NCBI RefSeq assembly: GCF_029846275.1
Contig: NZ_JARVWS010000002.1
Coordinates: 1,054,001 to 1,118,000 of the forward strand
Source: Nocardioides sp. CER19
Lineage (GTDB): Bacteria; Actinomycetota; Actinomycetes; Propionibacteriales; Nocardioidaceae
Length of the DNA stretch: 64,000 nt
Direction: 5' to 3'
Part shown: positions 8,485-18,214 of the stretch, in pieces
How the letters are laid out: every line of letters begins with the position of its first letter
Position numbering within the stretch: position 1 is the stretch's first letter
Program-made: the position numbers and the translations under genes
The notes under the pieces: generated by a model
Told to the model about the DNA's origin: nothing
Seen by the model: the letters and a program-made list of their open reading frames with translations, nothing else
Databases searched by the model: none

Positions 8485-11400
8485 ATGAGCCCCACCCCGA
8501 CCTACCGCCTCAGCGATCCGGCCGCCCCGCCCGCGCCGCCCGTGCTCGACGAGCACCAGCAGCGCGTCGTCGACCACGCGGGCGGTCCGCTGCTGGTGCT
8601 CGCCGGCCCGGGGACCGGCAAGACCACGACCCTGGTCGAGGCGATCGTCGACCGGATCGAGCGGCGCGGAGCCGAGCCGGACCAGGTGCTGGCGCTGACG
8701 TTCTCCCGCAAGGCGGCCGACCAGCTGCGCGACCGGATCACCGCTCGGCTCGGTCGGACGATGAGCGGCACGCCGTGCTCCACCTTCCACTCCTTCGCCT
8801 ACGGGTTGATCCGGGCCTACGCACCCAAGGAGCTCTACGAGGCGCCGCTGCGCCTGCTCAGCGCGCCCGAGGCCGACGTGGTGCTCCGCGAGCTGCTCGC
8901 CGACCATCCCGAGTCGGTCAGCTGGCCGGAGGGGCTGCGGCGCGCGCTCGGCACCCGCGGCTTCGCCCGCGAGGTGCAGGCGGTGCTGTCCCGGGCGCGG
9001 GAGAAGGGCCTCGAGGGCGAGGACCTGCGCGAGCTGGGCGAGCGGGAGCGGATCCCCGAGTTCGTGGCGGCGGGGCTCTTCCTCGACTCCTACCTCACCA
9101 ACCTCGACAGCCAGGGCGCGACCGACTACGCCGACCTCATCCGACGCGCCACGATCGAGGCGCACGCCCATCGCGACGAGATCCGGGCGCGCTACCGGCA
9201 CGTCTTCGTGGACGAGTACCAGGACACCGACCCGGGCCAGGTGGCGCTGCTGCGCGCCCTGGCCGGCGACGGCCGCGACCTCGTCGTCGTGGGTGACCCC
9301 CACCAGTCGATCTACGGGTTCCGCGGCGCCGAGGTGCGCGGGATCCTCGAGTTCCCGACCGAGTTCCCGCAGGCCTCCGGCGCGCCGGCGCCCGTGGTGG
9401 CCCTGCGCACGACCCGCCGGTTCGGGCCGCGCCTCCTGGTCGCCGCCCAGCGCGTCGCCGGACGGCTCGGCCTGCCGGGCACGATCGGCGAGGACGCCCG
9501 CGAGGCGTTCCTCAGCCCGCGCGCCGAGGCGTCCTACGAGGGGCGGGTGCTGGTGCGTACGTTCGACACCGAGCGGGCCGAGGCCGAGCATCTCGCCGAC
9601 CTCCTGCGCCGTGCCCACCTCGAGGACGGCATCGGCTGGGACGACATGGCCGTGCTGGTGCGCTCCGGCCGCTCCACCATCCCGCCGCTGCGGCGGGCGC
9701 TGGGTGCGGCCGGCGTCCCCGTCGAGGTCGCCAGTGACGAGGTGCCGCTCGTCCGCGACCCCGCCGTGCTGCCGCTGCTCGATGCGCTCCGCGCGGTCGT
9801 CAACCTCGACAACGCGGACCCGGAGGACGTCGACCACGTCGACGACGCGCGCGCCGAGGCGCTGCTCACCGGCCCGCTCGGCGGCCTCGACGCCGGCGAC
9901 GTGCGCCGGCTGGCACGCCGGCTGCGCGCCCGCGACAAGGAGCTCGCCCACGTCCAGGACCGCTCCCCGCTCCCCTCCCGCGACCTGGTCCGCCTCGCAG
10001 TCGTGGAGCCGACCTACCTCGACGGGATCGAGGGCGTCGAGGGCGAGAAGGCCCGCGCCCTCGCGGGGCTGCTCCACGACGCCCGGACCCAGCTCGAGGC
10101 CGGCGCGACGGCCGAGGAGCTGCTCTGGACGCTGTGGTCGCGCACCGGTTGGCCCGCACGGCTGCGCCGCGGCGTCGACGCCGGCGGTGGCGCTGCCCGT
10201 CGGGCACACCGCGACCTCGACGCGGTCTGCGCGCTCTTCGAGAGCGCGGCCCGTGCAGAGGAGAAGCGCGACCACGTCGGGGTGCGTGCCTTCCTCGCGA
10301 CGCTGGTCGCCCAGCAGATCCCGGCCGACACGCTCGCCGAGCGGGGCGCCCGCGGGGCCGCCGTACGGCTGCTCACGGCGCACCGGTCGAAGGGGCTGGA
10401 GTGGCGCCTCGTCGTCGTCGCGCACGTCCAGCAGGACGGGTGGCCCGACCTGCGGCGCCGGTCCACGCTGCTCCAGGCCGACCGGATCGGCGAGCAGGGC
10501 CTGGTCCCGCCCGTCACGCCGCGTGAGCTGCTGATGGAGGAGCGGCGGCTGTTCTACGTCGCCTGCACACGCGCCCGCGAGCGGCTCGTGGTCACCGCCG
10601 TCGCATCGGCGGAGGAGGACGGCGAGCAGCCGTCCCGGTTCCTGCCCGAGCTCGGGGTGAGCGTCGAGCGCATCGTCGGCCGGCCGACCCGTCCGCTGTC
10701 CCTGCCGGGTCTCGTGGCCGAGCTGCGCCGCACCGTCGCCGACCCGGAGACGCCAGCCGGGCTCCGTCACGCGGCGGCGAAGCGACTGGCCCGGCTCGCC
10801 GCCGACGGCGTCACGATCGCCGACCCCGCGTCCTGGTGGGGGACCCGCGCGGCGTCGCGCTCGCCGCAGCCGATCCGCGACCCGGCCAAGCCGGTGCCGG
10901 TCTCGGCCAGCCTCCTCGAGGGGCTGCTGACCTGCCCCACGCAGTGGTTCCTCACCCGGGAGGCCGGCGGCATCGCCCGCGCCCACCAGAGCGCCAACCT
11001 GGGGCAGCTCGTGCACGCGATCGCCGAGCGGGTGGCCGTCGGCGAGCTGCCGTCCGACCCCGGGTCGATCGACACGCTCATGGAGCACGTCGACGCCGTG
11101 TGGGACCGCCTCGACTTCCGCACACCCTGGTCGAAGGCGCGCGAGCACGAACGGGTCCGCGACGCGTTGCGCCGCTTCGTGGAGTGGCACAACGCCAACC
11201 GCCGTACGCTGCTGGCGACCGAGGCGTCGTTCGCGACCGTCGTCGACCTGCCCGACGGCGAGCAGGTGGCGCTGCGCGGCTACGCCGACCGGATCGAGCT
11301 CGACGCCGACGGCCGCGTCGTCGTGGTGGACCTCAAGACCGGGCGGACCGCGCCCAGCGGCCCCGCCGTGGAGCGGCACCTGCAGCTCTCGCTCTACCAG

Positions 11401-11691
11401 TACGCCGTCGACCACGGCGCCGTCGACGAAGTGGTCGGCCGCCCCGCCGAGGCAGGCGGCGCCGAGCTGGTCCAGCTCGGCATCCTCGAGGGTCCGGACG
11501 GGGCCGTGGTGCAGCCGCAGTCCCTGCAACCCGAGGACGGCGTCGACCGCGACCGGCTCCGCACCGGGCTGGCCCTCGCGGCCCAGCGGCTGCGCGACGA
11601 GCGGTTCCCGGCGGTGTCCGGCGAGCACTGCCGCACCTGCGAGTTCGTCTCGCTCTGCCCGGCCAAGGGAGCGGGGGCGATCGCGCGATGA
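8485..11691 (+). CDS. adnA: AdnA: helicase-nuclease subunit of the AdnAB recombination complex
   Basis: A 1068-residue UvrD-like superfamily 1A helicase fused to a RecB-type nuclease. The Walker A motif AGPGTGKTT is at residues 40-48, and motif II DEYQDTD starts at residue 243. Later motifs include GDPHQSIYGFRG and RSKGLEW. The C-terminal nuclease has D935 (GYADRIEL) and D949/K951 (VVDLKTG). C817, C1049, C1052 and C1058 fit an iron-sulfur cluster bracketing the nuclease, as in AddB-type proteins. With AdnB it should resect double-strand breaks, replacing RecBCD/AddAB in actinobacteria. The stop overlaps adnB (ATGA). A GTG at 8473 is an alternative start. Confidence 0.93.
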   Translation: MSPTPTYRLSDPAAPPAPPVLDEHQQRVVDHAGGPLLVLAGPGTGKTTTLVEAIVDRIERRGAEPDQVLALTFSRKAADQLRDRITARLGRTMSGTPCSTFHSFAYGLIRAYAPKELYEAPLRLLSAPEADVVLRELLADHPESVSWPEGLRRALGTRGFAREVQAVLSRAREKGLEGEDLRELGERERIPEFVAAGLFLDSYLTNLDSQGATDYADLIRRATIEAHAHRDEIRARYRHVFVDEYQDTDPGQVALLRALAGDGRDLVVVGDPHQSIYGFRGAEVRGILEFPTEFPQASGAPAPVVALRTTRRFGPRLLVAAQRVAGRLGLPGTIGEDAREAFLSPRAEASYEGRVLVRTFDTERAEAEHLADLLRRAHLEDGIGWDDMAVLVRSGRSTIPPLRRALGAAGVPVEVASDEVPLVRDPAVLPLLDALRAVVNLDNADPEDVDHVDDARAEALLTGPLGGLDAGDVRRLARRLRARDKELAHVQDRSPLPSRDLVRLAVVEPTYLDGIEGVEGEKARALAGLLHDARTQLEAGATAEELLWTLWSRTGWPARLRRGVDAGGGAARRAHRDLDAVCALFESAARAEEKRDHVGVRAFLATLVAQQIPADTLAERGARGAAVRLLTAHRSKGLEWRLVVVAHVQQDGWPDLRRRSTLLQADRIGEQGLVPPVTPRELLMEERRLFYVACTRARERLVVTAVASAEEDGEQPSRFLPELGVSVERIVGRPTRPLSLPGLVAELRRTVADPETPAGLRHAAAKRLARLAADGVTIADPASWWGTRAASRSPQPIRDPAKPVPVSASLLEGLLTCPTQWFLTREAGGIARAHQSANLGQLVHAIAERVAVGELPSDPGSIDTLMEHVDAVWDRLDFRTPWSKAREHERVRDALRRFVEWHNANRRTLLATEASFATVVDLPDGEQVALRGYADRIELDADGRVVVVDLKTGRTAPSGPAVERHLQLSLYQYAVDHGAVDEVVGRPAEAGGAELVQLGILEGPDGAVVQPQSLQPEDGVDRDRLRTGLALAAQRLRDERFPAVSGEHCRTCEFVSLCPAKGAGAIAR

Positions 11692-14600
11692 TGACGATCG
11701 AGACCCCCGAGCAGCTCGCCCGGGCGATGGGGACGCCCTACGCGCCGTCGCCGCAGCAGTGGGCGGCGATCTCCGCGCCGCTCGAGCCAGCGGTCGTCAT
11801 CGCCGGCGCCGGGTCCGGCAAGACCACGCTCATGGCGGCCCGGGTCGTCTACCTCGTGCTGACCGGTCAGGTCAGCCCCGACGAGGTGCTCGGCCTCACC
11901 TTCACCGCGAAGGCCGCCAGCGAGCTGCGCGCGCGGATCCGTGGCGCGCTCGACGCCGTCGGCGCCCTGGAGGAGTCGGAGGAGGGCGACGTGCTCGAGC
12001 CGACCGTGGCCACCTACAACGCCTACGCCGCCGGCCTGCTCACCGACCACGGCCTCCGGATCGGCCACGAGCCCGAGACGCGCGTCATCACCGACGCCGC
12101 GCGCTACCAGCTCGGCGCGCGGGTCGTCGACCGGCACACCGGACCCGTCCAGCGCCTGTCGGACCACCCGCCCACGGTGATCCAGTACCTCCTCGCGCTC
12201 GACGGCGCCATGAGCGAGCATCTCGTCGCACCCGACGCCGTGCGGGCGTTCGACGAGGCGGCCCGCAAGTCGTTCGAGCGCGCGCTGGCCGAGGAGCGGG
12301 CGGGCAAGGACCGGAAGACCTACCGCGACGCGATCGCCAAGGCGGTCGACGTGATCGACCGGCGCGGCGAGCTGCTCGACCTGGTGGCGTCGTACCGCCG
12401 GCTCAAGCGCGACCTGGGCCTCATGGACTTCGCCGACCAGATCGAGCTCGGTGCGCGGCTCGCGACCGAGCAGCCCGACGTCGGGGCGATCGAGCGCGGT
12501 CGGTTCAAGGTGGTGCTGCTCGACGAGTACCAGGACACGTCGGTCGCGCAGGCGATCATGCTGTCGCGGCTCTTCGGCGAGGGGCACGCCGTGACCGCGG
12601 TCGGCGACCCCAACCAGGCGATCTACGGCTGGCGCGGTGCGTCGGTGTCCAACATCCTCGGCTTCGCCGAGACCTTCCCTCGGGCCGACGGCGGACCGGT
12701 GGCCCTCTTTCCGCTGACGGTCAACCGGCGCTCCGACACCCGCATCCTCGAGGTCGCCAACCGGCTCGCCGCACCTCTCTACGAACAGTTCCCGCAGGTG
12801 GCGCCGCTGGACGCCGCACCGGGCGCCGAGCAGGGCAGTGTCGCGGTCGGTGTCTACGAGACGGCCGAGGACGAGCTGGCGGGTCTGGTCGACGCCGTGA
12901 AGGCGGCCCATGCCGACTCGTGGGCCAAGATCGGCGTGCTCACCCGCGACAACGCGACCGCGGCGAGCGTGTTCGACGCGCTGACGACCTCCGGCGTTCC
13001 GGTGGAGGTCGTCGGCCTCGCGGGTCTGCTGCGGCTGCCGGAGGTCGCCGAGGTGGTGGCGACGCTCCACCTGATGCACGACGTCACCGCCAACGCCTCC
13101 CTGCTGACCCTGCTCAGCGGGCCGCGCTGGGCGGTGGGGCCGCGCGACCTGCGGCTGCTGGGGGAGCGGGCCCAGGAGATCGCCGGGCAGCGCGGACGCG
13201 GTCCCGAGGCCGGGGACATCGGCGAGCAGCTCCTCCAGATCGCCGACGGCATCGACCCGGCCGAGCTGCCGGCGCTCGACGATGCACTGGCCGACCTGGG
13301 TGACCCCGCCGACCACCCGTACTCGCCCGAGGCGCGCGAACGGTTCGCGCTGCTGGCCGGCGAGCTGCGCATGCTCCGCACCCACGTCGGCGAGCCGCTG
13401 CTCGACGTCGTCCGCCGCATCATCGACACCTGCGGGACCGACGTCGAGCTCGCCTCCGCCGTCTCGCCTGCGGCAGCGGCCCGACGGGACAACCTCGACC
13501 TGTTCGTCAAGGCGGTCGCCGACTTCCAGGCCGTCGACGGCGACGTCAGCCTTCCTGCGCTGCTCGCCTATCTCACCGCCGAGGACGACCAGGGCAACGG
13601 TCTCGACATCGCGACGCCGACCGAGGCCGACTCGGTCAAGCTGCTGACCGTGCACCGGTCCAAGGGGCTCGAGTGGGACAGCGTCTTCCTCGTCGGCATC
13701 TGCGAGGGCCGGTTCCCCTCCGGGCAGGGCCGGCGGCTGTGGACGTCCTCGCCCGCGATGCTGCCCGCGCCGCTGCGGGGTGACGCCCACGACCTGCCCC
13801 AGCTGGAGGGCTACGACAAGGCGGCGCTCGACGCCTACCGGGCCGCCACCCGCGACCACGAGGCGACCGAGGAGCTCCGGCTCGGCTACGTCGCCTACAC
13901 CCGCGCCGCGCACCACCTCTCGGTCACTTCCTACCTCTGGTCGCCGCGGCCGACGGCGTTCGGTCCGTCGGCCTACCAGGCCGTCGTCCGCGACCAGCTC
14001 GCCGACTGGGGCGAGCCGGTCGCGCCCGCTCCCGGCGGCTGGCTCGACAAGCCGGTCAAGGGCACGCCCAACCCCTACGACGGTGTCGATCAGTCCCGGC
14101 CGTGGCCCTCGGAGGGCCCGGGTGCGGAGGCGCTGCTGCGGCTCGCGGCCGCCGAGGTCGTGCGGGCGGCCGACCCGACGGCGCCCGACCCCGAGCTCGA
14201 CATGGTCGAGGCGGCGCGCGTCGCCGACTGGGACGCCGAGATCGAGCGACTGCTCACCGAGGCGCGCGCCGAGCACACCGGCCAGGTCGTCGTACGACGG
14301 CCCGAGAGCCTGTCCGCCACAGCGCTGGCCCGGCTTCGCGACGACCCCGATGCGTTCGCCCGCGACCTGGCGCGGCCGATGCCGCGCCAGCCCTCGTCGG
14401 CGGCGCGGTTCGGCACCCGCTTCCACGCCTGGGTGGAGGCGCGGTTCGGTCAGCAGGACCTCTTCGACCCCGACGACCTGCCGGGCCGTGCCGACGCCGA
14501 CATCGCCGACGACGCCGAGCTGGCCGAGGTGATCGCCGCCTTCGAGTCCGGCCCGTTCGCCGACCGACCACCCTTCCGCGTCGAGGCGCCGTTCGCGCTC

Positions 14601-14873
14601 GTGCTCGGCGGCCAGGTCGTGCGCGGCCGCATCGACGCCGTCTACCAGGAGCCTGACGGGCGCTGGCTGCTCGTCGACTGGAAGACCAGCCGGGCGGCCA
14701 CTGCCGACCCGCTGCAGCTCGCGATCTACCGCGTCGCCTGGGCCGAGCTCACCGGCGTTCCCCTCGACCGGGTGCGCGCGGCGTTCGTCTACGTCCGTGG
14801 CGGCCGGCTGGTCGAGCCCGACGGACTGCCCGACCGGGCCGGTCTCGAGGCGCTGCTCGCCGTTGGGCGGTGA
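11688..14873 (+). CDS. adnB: AdnB: helicase-nuclease subunit of the AdnAB recombination complex
   Basis: A 1061-residue partner of AdnA. Walker A AGAGSGKTT is at residues 39-47, DEYQDTS begins at residue 279, and later motifs include GDPNQAIYGWRG, VNRRSD and HRSKGLEW. The C-terminal RecB-like nuclease has FGTRFHAWVE, D983 (GRIDAVY) and D997/K999 (VDWKTS). It lacks the Cys set seen in AdnA. In mycobacteria AdnB is the lead motor of the heterodimer. Translation is coupled through ATGA; the ATG at 11691 is a one-codon-shorter alternative. A double hairpin follows the stop. The motor and nuclease residues look intact, so the complex should be active. Confidence 0.93.
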   Translation: MMTIETPEQLARAMGTPYAPSPQQWAAISAPLEPAVVIAGAGSGKTTLMAARVVYLVLTGQVSPDEVLGLTFTAKAASELRARIRGALDAVGALEESEEGDVLEPTVATYNAYAAGLLTDHGLRIGHEPETRVITDAARYQLGARVVDRHTGPVQRLSDHPPTVIQYLLALDGAMSEHLVAPDAVRAFDEAARKSFERALAEERAGKDRKTYRDAIAKAVDVIDRRGELLDLVASYRRLKRDLGLMDFADQIELGARLATEQPDVGAIERGRFKVVLLDEYQDTSVAQAIMLSRLFGEGHAVTAVGDPNQAIYGWRGASVSNILGFAETFPRADGGPVALFPLTVNRRSDTRILEVANRLAAPLYEQFPQVAPLDAAPGAEQGSVAVGVYETAEDELAGLVDAVKAAHADSWAKIGVLTRDNATAASVFDALTTSGVPVEVVGLAGLLRLPEVAEVVATLHLMHDVTANASLLTLLSGPRWAVGPRDLRLLGERAQEIAGQRGRGPEAGDIGEQLLQIADGIDPAELPALDDALADLGDPADHPYSPEARERFALLAGELRMLRTHVGEPLLDVVRRIIDTCGTDVELASAVSPAAAARRDNLDLFVKAVADFQAVDGDVSLPALLAYLTAEDDQGNGLDIATPTEADSVKLLTVHRSKGLEWDSVFLVGICEGRFPSGQGRRLWTSSPAMLPAPLRGDAHDLPQLEGYDKAALDAYRAATRDHEATEELRLGYVAYTRAAHHLSVTSYLWSPRPTAFGPSAYQAVVRDQLADWGEPVAPAPGGWLDKPVKGTPNPYDGVDQSRPWPSEGPGAEALLRLAAAEVVRAADPTAPDPELDMVEAARVADWDAEIERLLTEARAEHTGQVVVRRPESLSATALARLRDDPDAFARDLARPMPRQPSSAARFGTRFHAWVEARFGQQDLFDPDDLPGRADADIADDAELAEVIAAFESGPFADRPPFRVEAPFALVLGGQVVRGRIDAVYQEPDGRWLLVDWKTSRAATADPLQLAIYRVAWAELTGVPLDRVRAAFVYVRGGRLVEPDGLPDRAGLEALLAVGR

Positions 14874-14875
14874 GG

Positions 14876-14959
14876 CATCAACCGTCCGCGGGGGCTGTTC
14901 GGTTGATGGGTCACCGCCAGCTGGGCGCGCGTCGCCTGGGCGGTGAGTGGTCAACCGTC
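14876..14959. repeat. Paired hairpins with a direct repeat after adnB; possible terminator or REP-like element
   Basis: Two exact inverted repeats sit between convergent adnB and the flavoprotein gene: catcaaccg (14876-14884) with cggttgatg (14900-14908), and tcaccgcc (14911-14918) with ggcggtga (14939-14946). The 9-mer tcaaccgtc occurs at 14878 and again at 14951. The position suits a bidirectional terminator, but there is no T-run. The repeated parts suggest a REP-type element. Confidence 0.55.
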
Positions 14960-14979
14960 AGCGTCCGATGAGCCAGCGC

Positions 14980-16056
14980 TCAGGCGGACGCCTGCTGCTG
15001 CCCGTCGAGCCAGGCGGCCACACCCCGGGCGGCGAAACGCCCGGCGCGGTTGGCGCCGATCGTCGACGCGGACGGCCCGTAGCCGACCAGCTGCACGCGG
15101 GGGTCGGCGACCGCCGTCGTGCCGAAGCGGTCGAGCTGGATCCCGCCCGCGGCGCTGCGTAGGTGCAGCGGGGCCAGGTGGGCGACGGCGGGACGGAACC
15201 CGGTCGCCCACAAGATCACGTCGGCCGGGCGGAACGTGCCGTCGGCCCACCGCACGCCCGACGGCTCGATCGAGGCGAACATCGGGAGCCGGCGTTCGTA
15301 GACGCCCAGGCGAGCCGCTGCGGCCTCCTGGGGGCGCAGCATCAGCCCGGTGACGGAGACGACGCTGGCGGGCGGCAGCCCCCGGCGGACGCGCTCCTCC
15401 ACCAGTGCGACGGCCGCACTGCCCGCCTCGGGGTCGAAGCCCTCGGTGCGCCAGATCGGCTCGCGCCGCGTCACCCACAGCAGGTCACGCGCCGGGTCGT
15501 CGACGACGAGCGCCAGCTCGCCGAGGAACTGCACGGCCGACGCCCCGCCGCCGACCACGACGACGCGGCGCCCACGGAAGTGCGCGGCTCCCGGGTAGTC
15601 GTGCGTGTGCAGCTGCTCCCCGCCGAAGGTCGCCGCACCGGGGTAGTAGGGCACGTAGGGCTGCGACCAGGTGCCGGTCGCGTTGACGATGGTCCGCGTC
15701 ACCCAGGAGCGCTGACCGGCGCTCACCAGCAGCAGGTCGTCCTCCGCCGGCTCCACGCGGGACACGCGCACCGGGCGGACGACCGGCAGGCGGTGGGCGC
15801 GCTCATAGGCCCCGAAGTACGCCGGCACGACGGTGTTGGCCGGCCCGGCGCCGTTCGGCGGCTCGCTGCCGGGCAGCGACGCGACGCCGTGGACGTCGAC
15901 CATGGCGAGGGAGTCCCAGCGGTGCTGCCAGGCGCCGCCGGGCTCGGCGTCGGCGTCGAGGACGACATGGTCGATGCCGCGGCGCGCGAGGTGGAAGCTG
16001 GCCGAGAGTCCCGCCTGACCGGCGCCGATGACGACTGACTCGAGAGGGGCGGGCAC
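14980..16056 (-). CDS. FAD/NAD(P)-binding flavoprotein monooxygenase-like protein
   Basis: A 358-residue oxidoreductase with two dinucleotide-binding motifs, GAGQAGLSA at residues 12-20 for FAD and VVVGGGASAVQ around 165-175 for NAD(P)H. It also has the ATGTW-type strand (VNATGTWSQP) and the late ILWATGFRPA motif of flavin-containing monooxygenase and YrpB/CzcO-like flavoproteins. It probably oxygenates or reduces a small substrate in the cytosol; the substrate is unknown. It sits between adnB and nudC, so it interrupts a block otherwise conserved in actinobacteria. Start ATG 16056 gives the motif near the N-terminus as expected. Confidence 0.85.
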   Translation of the reverse strand: MPAPLESVVIGAGQAGLSASFHLARRGIDHVVLDADAEPGGAWQHRWDSLAMVDVHGVASLPGSEPPNGAGPANTVVPAYFGAYERAHRLPVVRPVRVSRVEPAEDDLLLVSAGQRSWVTRTIVNATGTWSQPYVPYYPGAATFGGEQLHTHDYPGAAHFRGRRVVVVGGGASAVQFLGELALVVDDPARDLLWVTRREPIWRTEGFDPEAGSAAVALVEERVRRGLPPASVVSVTGLMLRPQEAAAARLGVYERRLPMFASIEPSGVRWADGTFRPADVILWATGFRPAVAHLAPLHLRSAAGGIQLDRFGTTAVADPRVQLVGYGPSASTIGANRAGRFAARGVAAWLDGQQQASA

Positions 16057-16113
16057 GTCGTCACAACAATCGGGCCTCCCGCGTTATTGCGCCGAGGCTC
16101 TAGTTTTGGGAGC

Positions 16114-17037
16114 GTGCCCATCGATCTCCACCCCCACGAGCGGCTCGCCTGGTCGGCCCATGACCGGCTGCACGCCCACCGTGACGACGACGACTGGGTC
16201 GACCGGCGATGGAGCGACCCCGAGTCGCGTGCGCTCGTCGTCGCGGGCAACCGGGTGCGACTCGACGGCGACCGCATCGAGTGGACCCACCCGAAGGCCA
16301 CGCCGCCCGGGATCCGGCTGCTGCTCGGCGACAGCGACGGCCGGACGCACTTCGCCGTCATCCTCGACGCGGCCCGCGACTCGCAGGGTCCGGGGGAGGG
16401 CTGGGTGCCGCTGCGCGGCCTGCTGCCGACCCTGGCCGGCGGCGCGCCCGACGGTGAGGCGCCCCTCGTGCTGCACGCGCTCGGCATGGCGGAGTGGCTG
16501 CACGCGACCCGGTTCTGCCCGCGCTGCGGCGGCCCGCTCTCACCGCGCGCGTCGGGCCACCAGCTGATCTGCAGCGACGGCCACCAGCAGTTCCCGCGGA
16601 CCGACCCCGCCGTCATCATGCTGATCACCACGGGGGAGCCCGGCACCGCCGACGAGCGCTGCCTGCTCGGCCGCCAGAAGGTCTGGCCCGAGGGCCGCTT
16701 CTCGACGCTGGCCGGCTTCTGCGAGCCGGGGGAGTCCCTGGAGAACTCGGTCCGTCGTGAGGTCGCCGAGGAGACCGGCGTACGCGTCGGCGAGGTGAGC
16801 TACTTCGGCAACCAGCCGTGGCCGCTGCCGGCCAGCCTCATGCTCGGCTTCACGGGCCGTGCCGATTCGACCGAGATCCGGGTCGACGACGACGAGATCG
16901 CCGAGGCGCGCTGGCTGACCCGCGCCGAGCTGGAGCAGGCGGCCACGTCCGGGGAGATCCAGCTGCCGGGAGCGGTCTCGATCAGCAGGTCGCTGATCGA
17001 GACCTGGTACGGCGCCCCACTGCCCGGGACCTGGTGA
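16114..17037 (+). CDS. nudC: NAD+ diphosphatase, Nudix family
   Basis: A 307-residue NudC-type enzyme, which hydrolyses NADH/NAD+ to NMN and AMP and can remove NAD caps from RNA. The Nudix box GFCEPGESLEN...REVAEETGV starts at residue 201, and the NudC-specific NQPWPLPASLMLGF follows, resembling the SQPWPFP motif. A zinc-ribbon stretch has C135, C138 and C153, but the usual fourth Cys is replaced (CSDGHQQ). GTG 16114 is chosen because the N-terminus then matches typical family starts; an in-frame ATG at 16087 exists. The gene lies between adnB and mrx1, as in mycobacteria, though separated by inserted genes. Confidence 0.92.
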   Translation: MPIDLHPHERLAWSAHDRLHAHRDDDDWVDRRWSDPESRALVVAGNRVRLDGDRIEWTHPKATPPGIRLLLGDSDGRTHFAVILDAARDSQGPGEGWVPLRGLLPTLAGGAPDGEAPLVLHALGMAEWLHATRFCPRCGGPLSPRASGHQLICSDGHQQFPRTDPAVIMLITTGEPGTADERCLLGRQKVWPEGRFSTLAGFCEPGESLENSVRREVAEETGVRVGEVSYFGNQPWPLPASLMLGFTGRADSTEIRVDDDEIAEARWLTRAELEQAATSGEIQLPGAVSISRSLIETWYGAPLPGTW

Positions 17038-17137
17038 CAGGCCCCGGCGAACACACCCGTTCCGCCATGTGGCCAATGTCGAGTAAAGAACTCAGATTCA
17101 TATACCTTCTCGTTGTTGCATCGACGAGGAGGGAAAC

Positions 17138-18214
17138 ATGGTCAACGAGGTCCTGTGGTACATCATCCCGGAGGACGGGCACTATCCCTGGGAGCCCGCA
17201 GGTAGGCGCGAGGTCGACTACGACTACCTCAAGCAGGTCGCCGGCGCCGTCGACCGACTGGGCTACAGCGGCGCCCTCTTCGCCACCGCCGCGGCGGACG
17301 TGTGGGTGCTGGCCACCGCGCTCGCCGCGCACACGAAGAACCTTCGCCCGCTCGTCGCGGTGACGCCCGGCCTCATCTCGCCCACCCTCCTGGCGAAGAT
17401 GGCGCTCACGTTCGACAACCTCTTCGACGGTCGGCTCACGATCAACGTCATCAACTCCGACTCGAAGACCCAGCGCAAGTACGGCCAGTTCCTCGAGCAC
17501 GACGAGCGCTACGCCCTGAGCGAGGAGTACTGGGACCTCTTCCGGCGCCTCGTCGCCGGCGAGACCGTCACCCACAAGGGCCGGTTCATCGAGCTCGAGG
17601 AGGCGTACGCCGGCCCCTACCAGCCCCGCCAATTCCCGGGCATCCCCCTGTGGTTCGGCGGGTCGTCCGAGGCCGGCCTGCAGATGGCGGCCCGCACCAT
17701 CGACTGCTACCTGTCGTGGGGTGAGCCGCCGGAGCTGCTCCGGCAGAAGATGAACCGGCTCCGTGAGCTCGCCGAGCAGAACGAGCGCGAGATCCGCTTC
17801 GGGTTGCGCGTGAACCTCATCGCGCGTGACACCGAGAAGGAGGCGTGGGACGTCGCCGACCACTTCATGCGGGTCACCAACCCCGCGACGATCGAGCGGA
17901 TGCGGCAGAACTCGTTCCTGACCGACTCGGTCGGCGGCCAGCGCCAGTTCCAGACCCACCAGGGCGTCGTACCCGATCACGCCCGTGACCTCGAGATCTA
18001 CCCCAACCTGTGGCCGGGCATGAGCCTGCTGCGTCCCGGTCCGGGCACCGCGATCGTCGGCAGCCACGCGCAGGTGATCGAGCGGCTCCAGGAGTTCGAG
18101 TCGCTCGGCGTCGACACCCTCATCGTCTCCGGCTACCCGCTGCTCGAGGAGGCCTACCACATCTCCGAGACGATCCTGCCCGCGCTCGACATCAAGACGC
18201 CGGCGAGCCGATGA
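17138..18214 (+). CDS. ssuD: FMNH2-dependent alkanesulfonate monooxygenase (SsuD-like, LLM class)
   Basis: A 358-residue bacterial luciferase-like enzyme. Compared from memory with E. coli SsuD it shares the DGHY start, VDYDYLKQVAGAVDRLGY, the central NVINSDSK region, FGGSSEAGLQMA, YLSWGEPPELL, the EIRFGLR strand and the closing SGYPLLEEAY. SsuD releases sulfite from sulfonates using reduced flavin. The start is fixed by GAGGAGGGA six bases before ATG 17138. It opens a six-gene cluster with ATGA overlap into the ABC ATPase gene. No flavin reductase (SsuE) gene is in the cluster, so reduced flavin must come from elsewhere. The chain is ~20 residues shorter than SsuD at the C-terminus. Confidence 0.88.
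   Translation: MVNEVLWYIIPEDGHYPWEPAGRREVDYDYLKQVAGAVDRLGYSGALFATAAADVWVLATALAAHTKNLRPLVAVTPGLISPTLLAKMALTFDNLFDGRLTINVINSDSKTQRKYGQFLEHDERYALSEEYWDLFRRLVAGETVTHKGRFIELEEAYAGPYQPRQFPGIPLWFGGSSEAGLQMAARTIDCYLSWGEPPELLRQKMNRLRELAEQNEREIRFGLRVNLIARDTEKEAWDVADHFMRVTNPATIERMRQNSFLTDSVGGQRQFQTHQGVVPDHARDLEIYPNLWPGMSLLRPGPGTAIVGSHAQVIERLQEFESLGVDTLIVSGYPLLEEAYHISETILPALDIKTPASR

Noticed and set aside
8398..11628. Extension of the CoA-transferase reading frame through the adnA region
   Set aside because: The extended part has antisense-type composition; the family N-terminus and divergent adnA both support the ATG at 8397.
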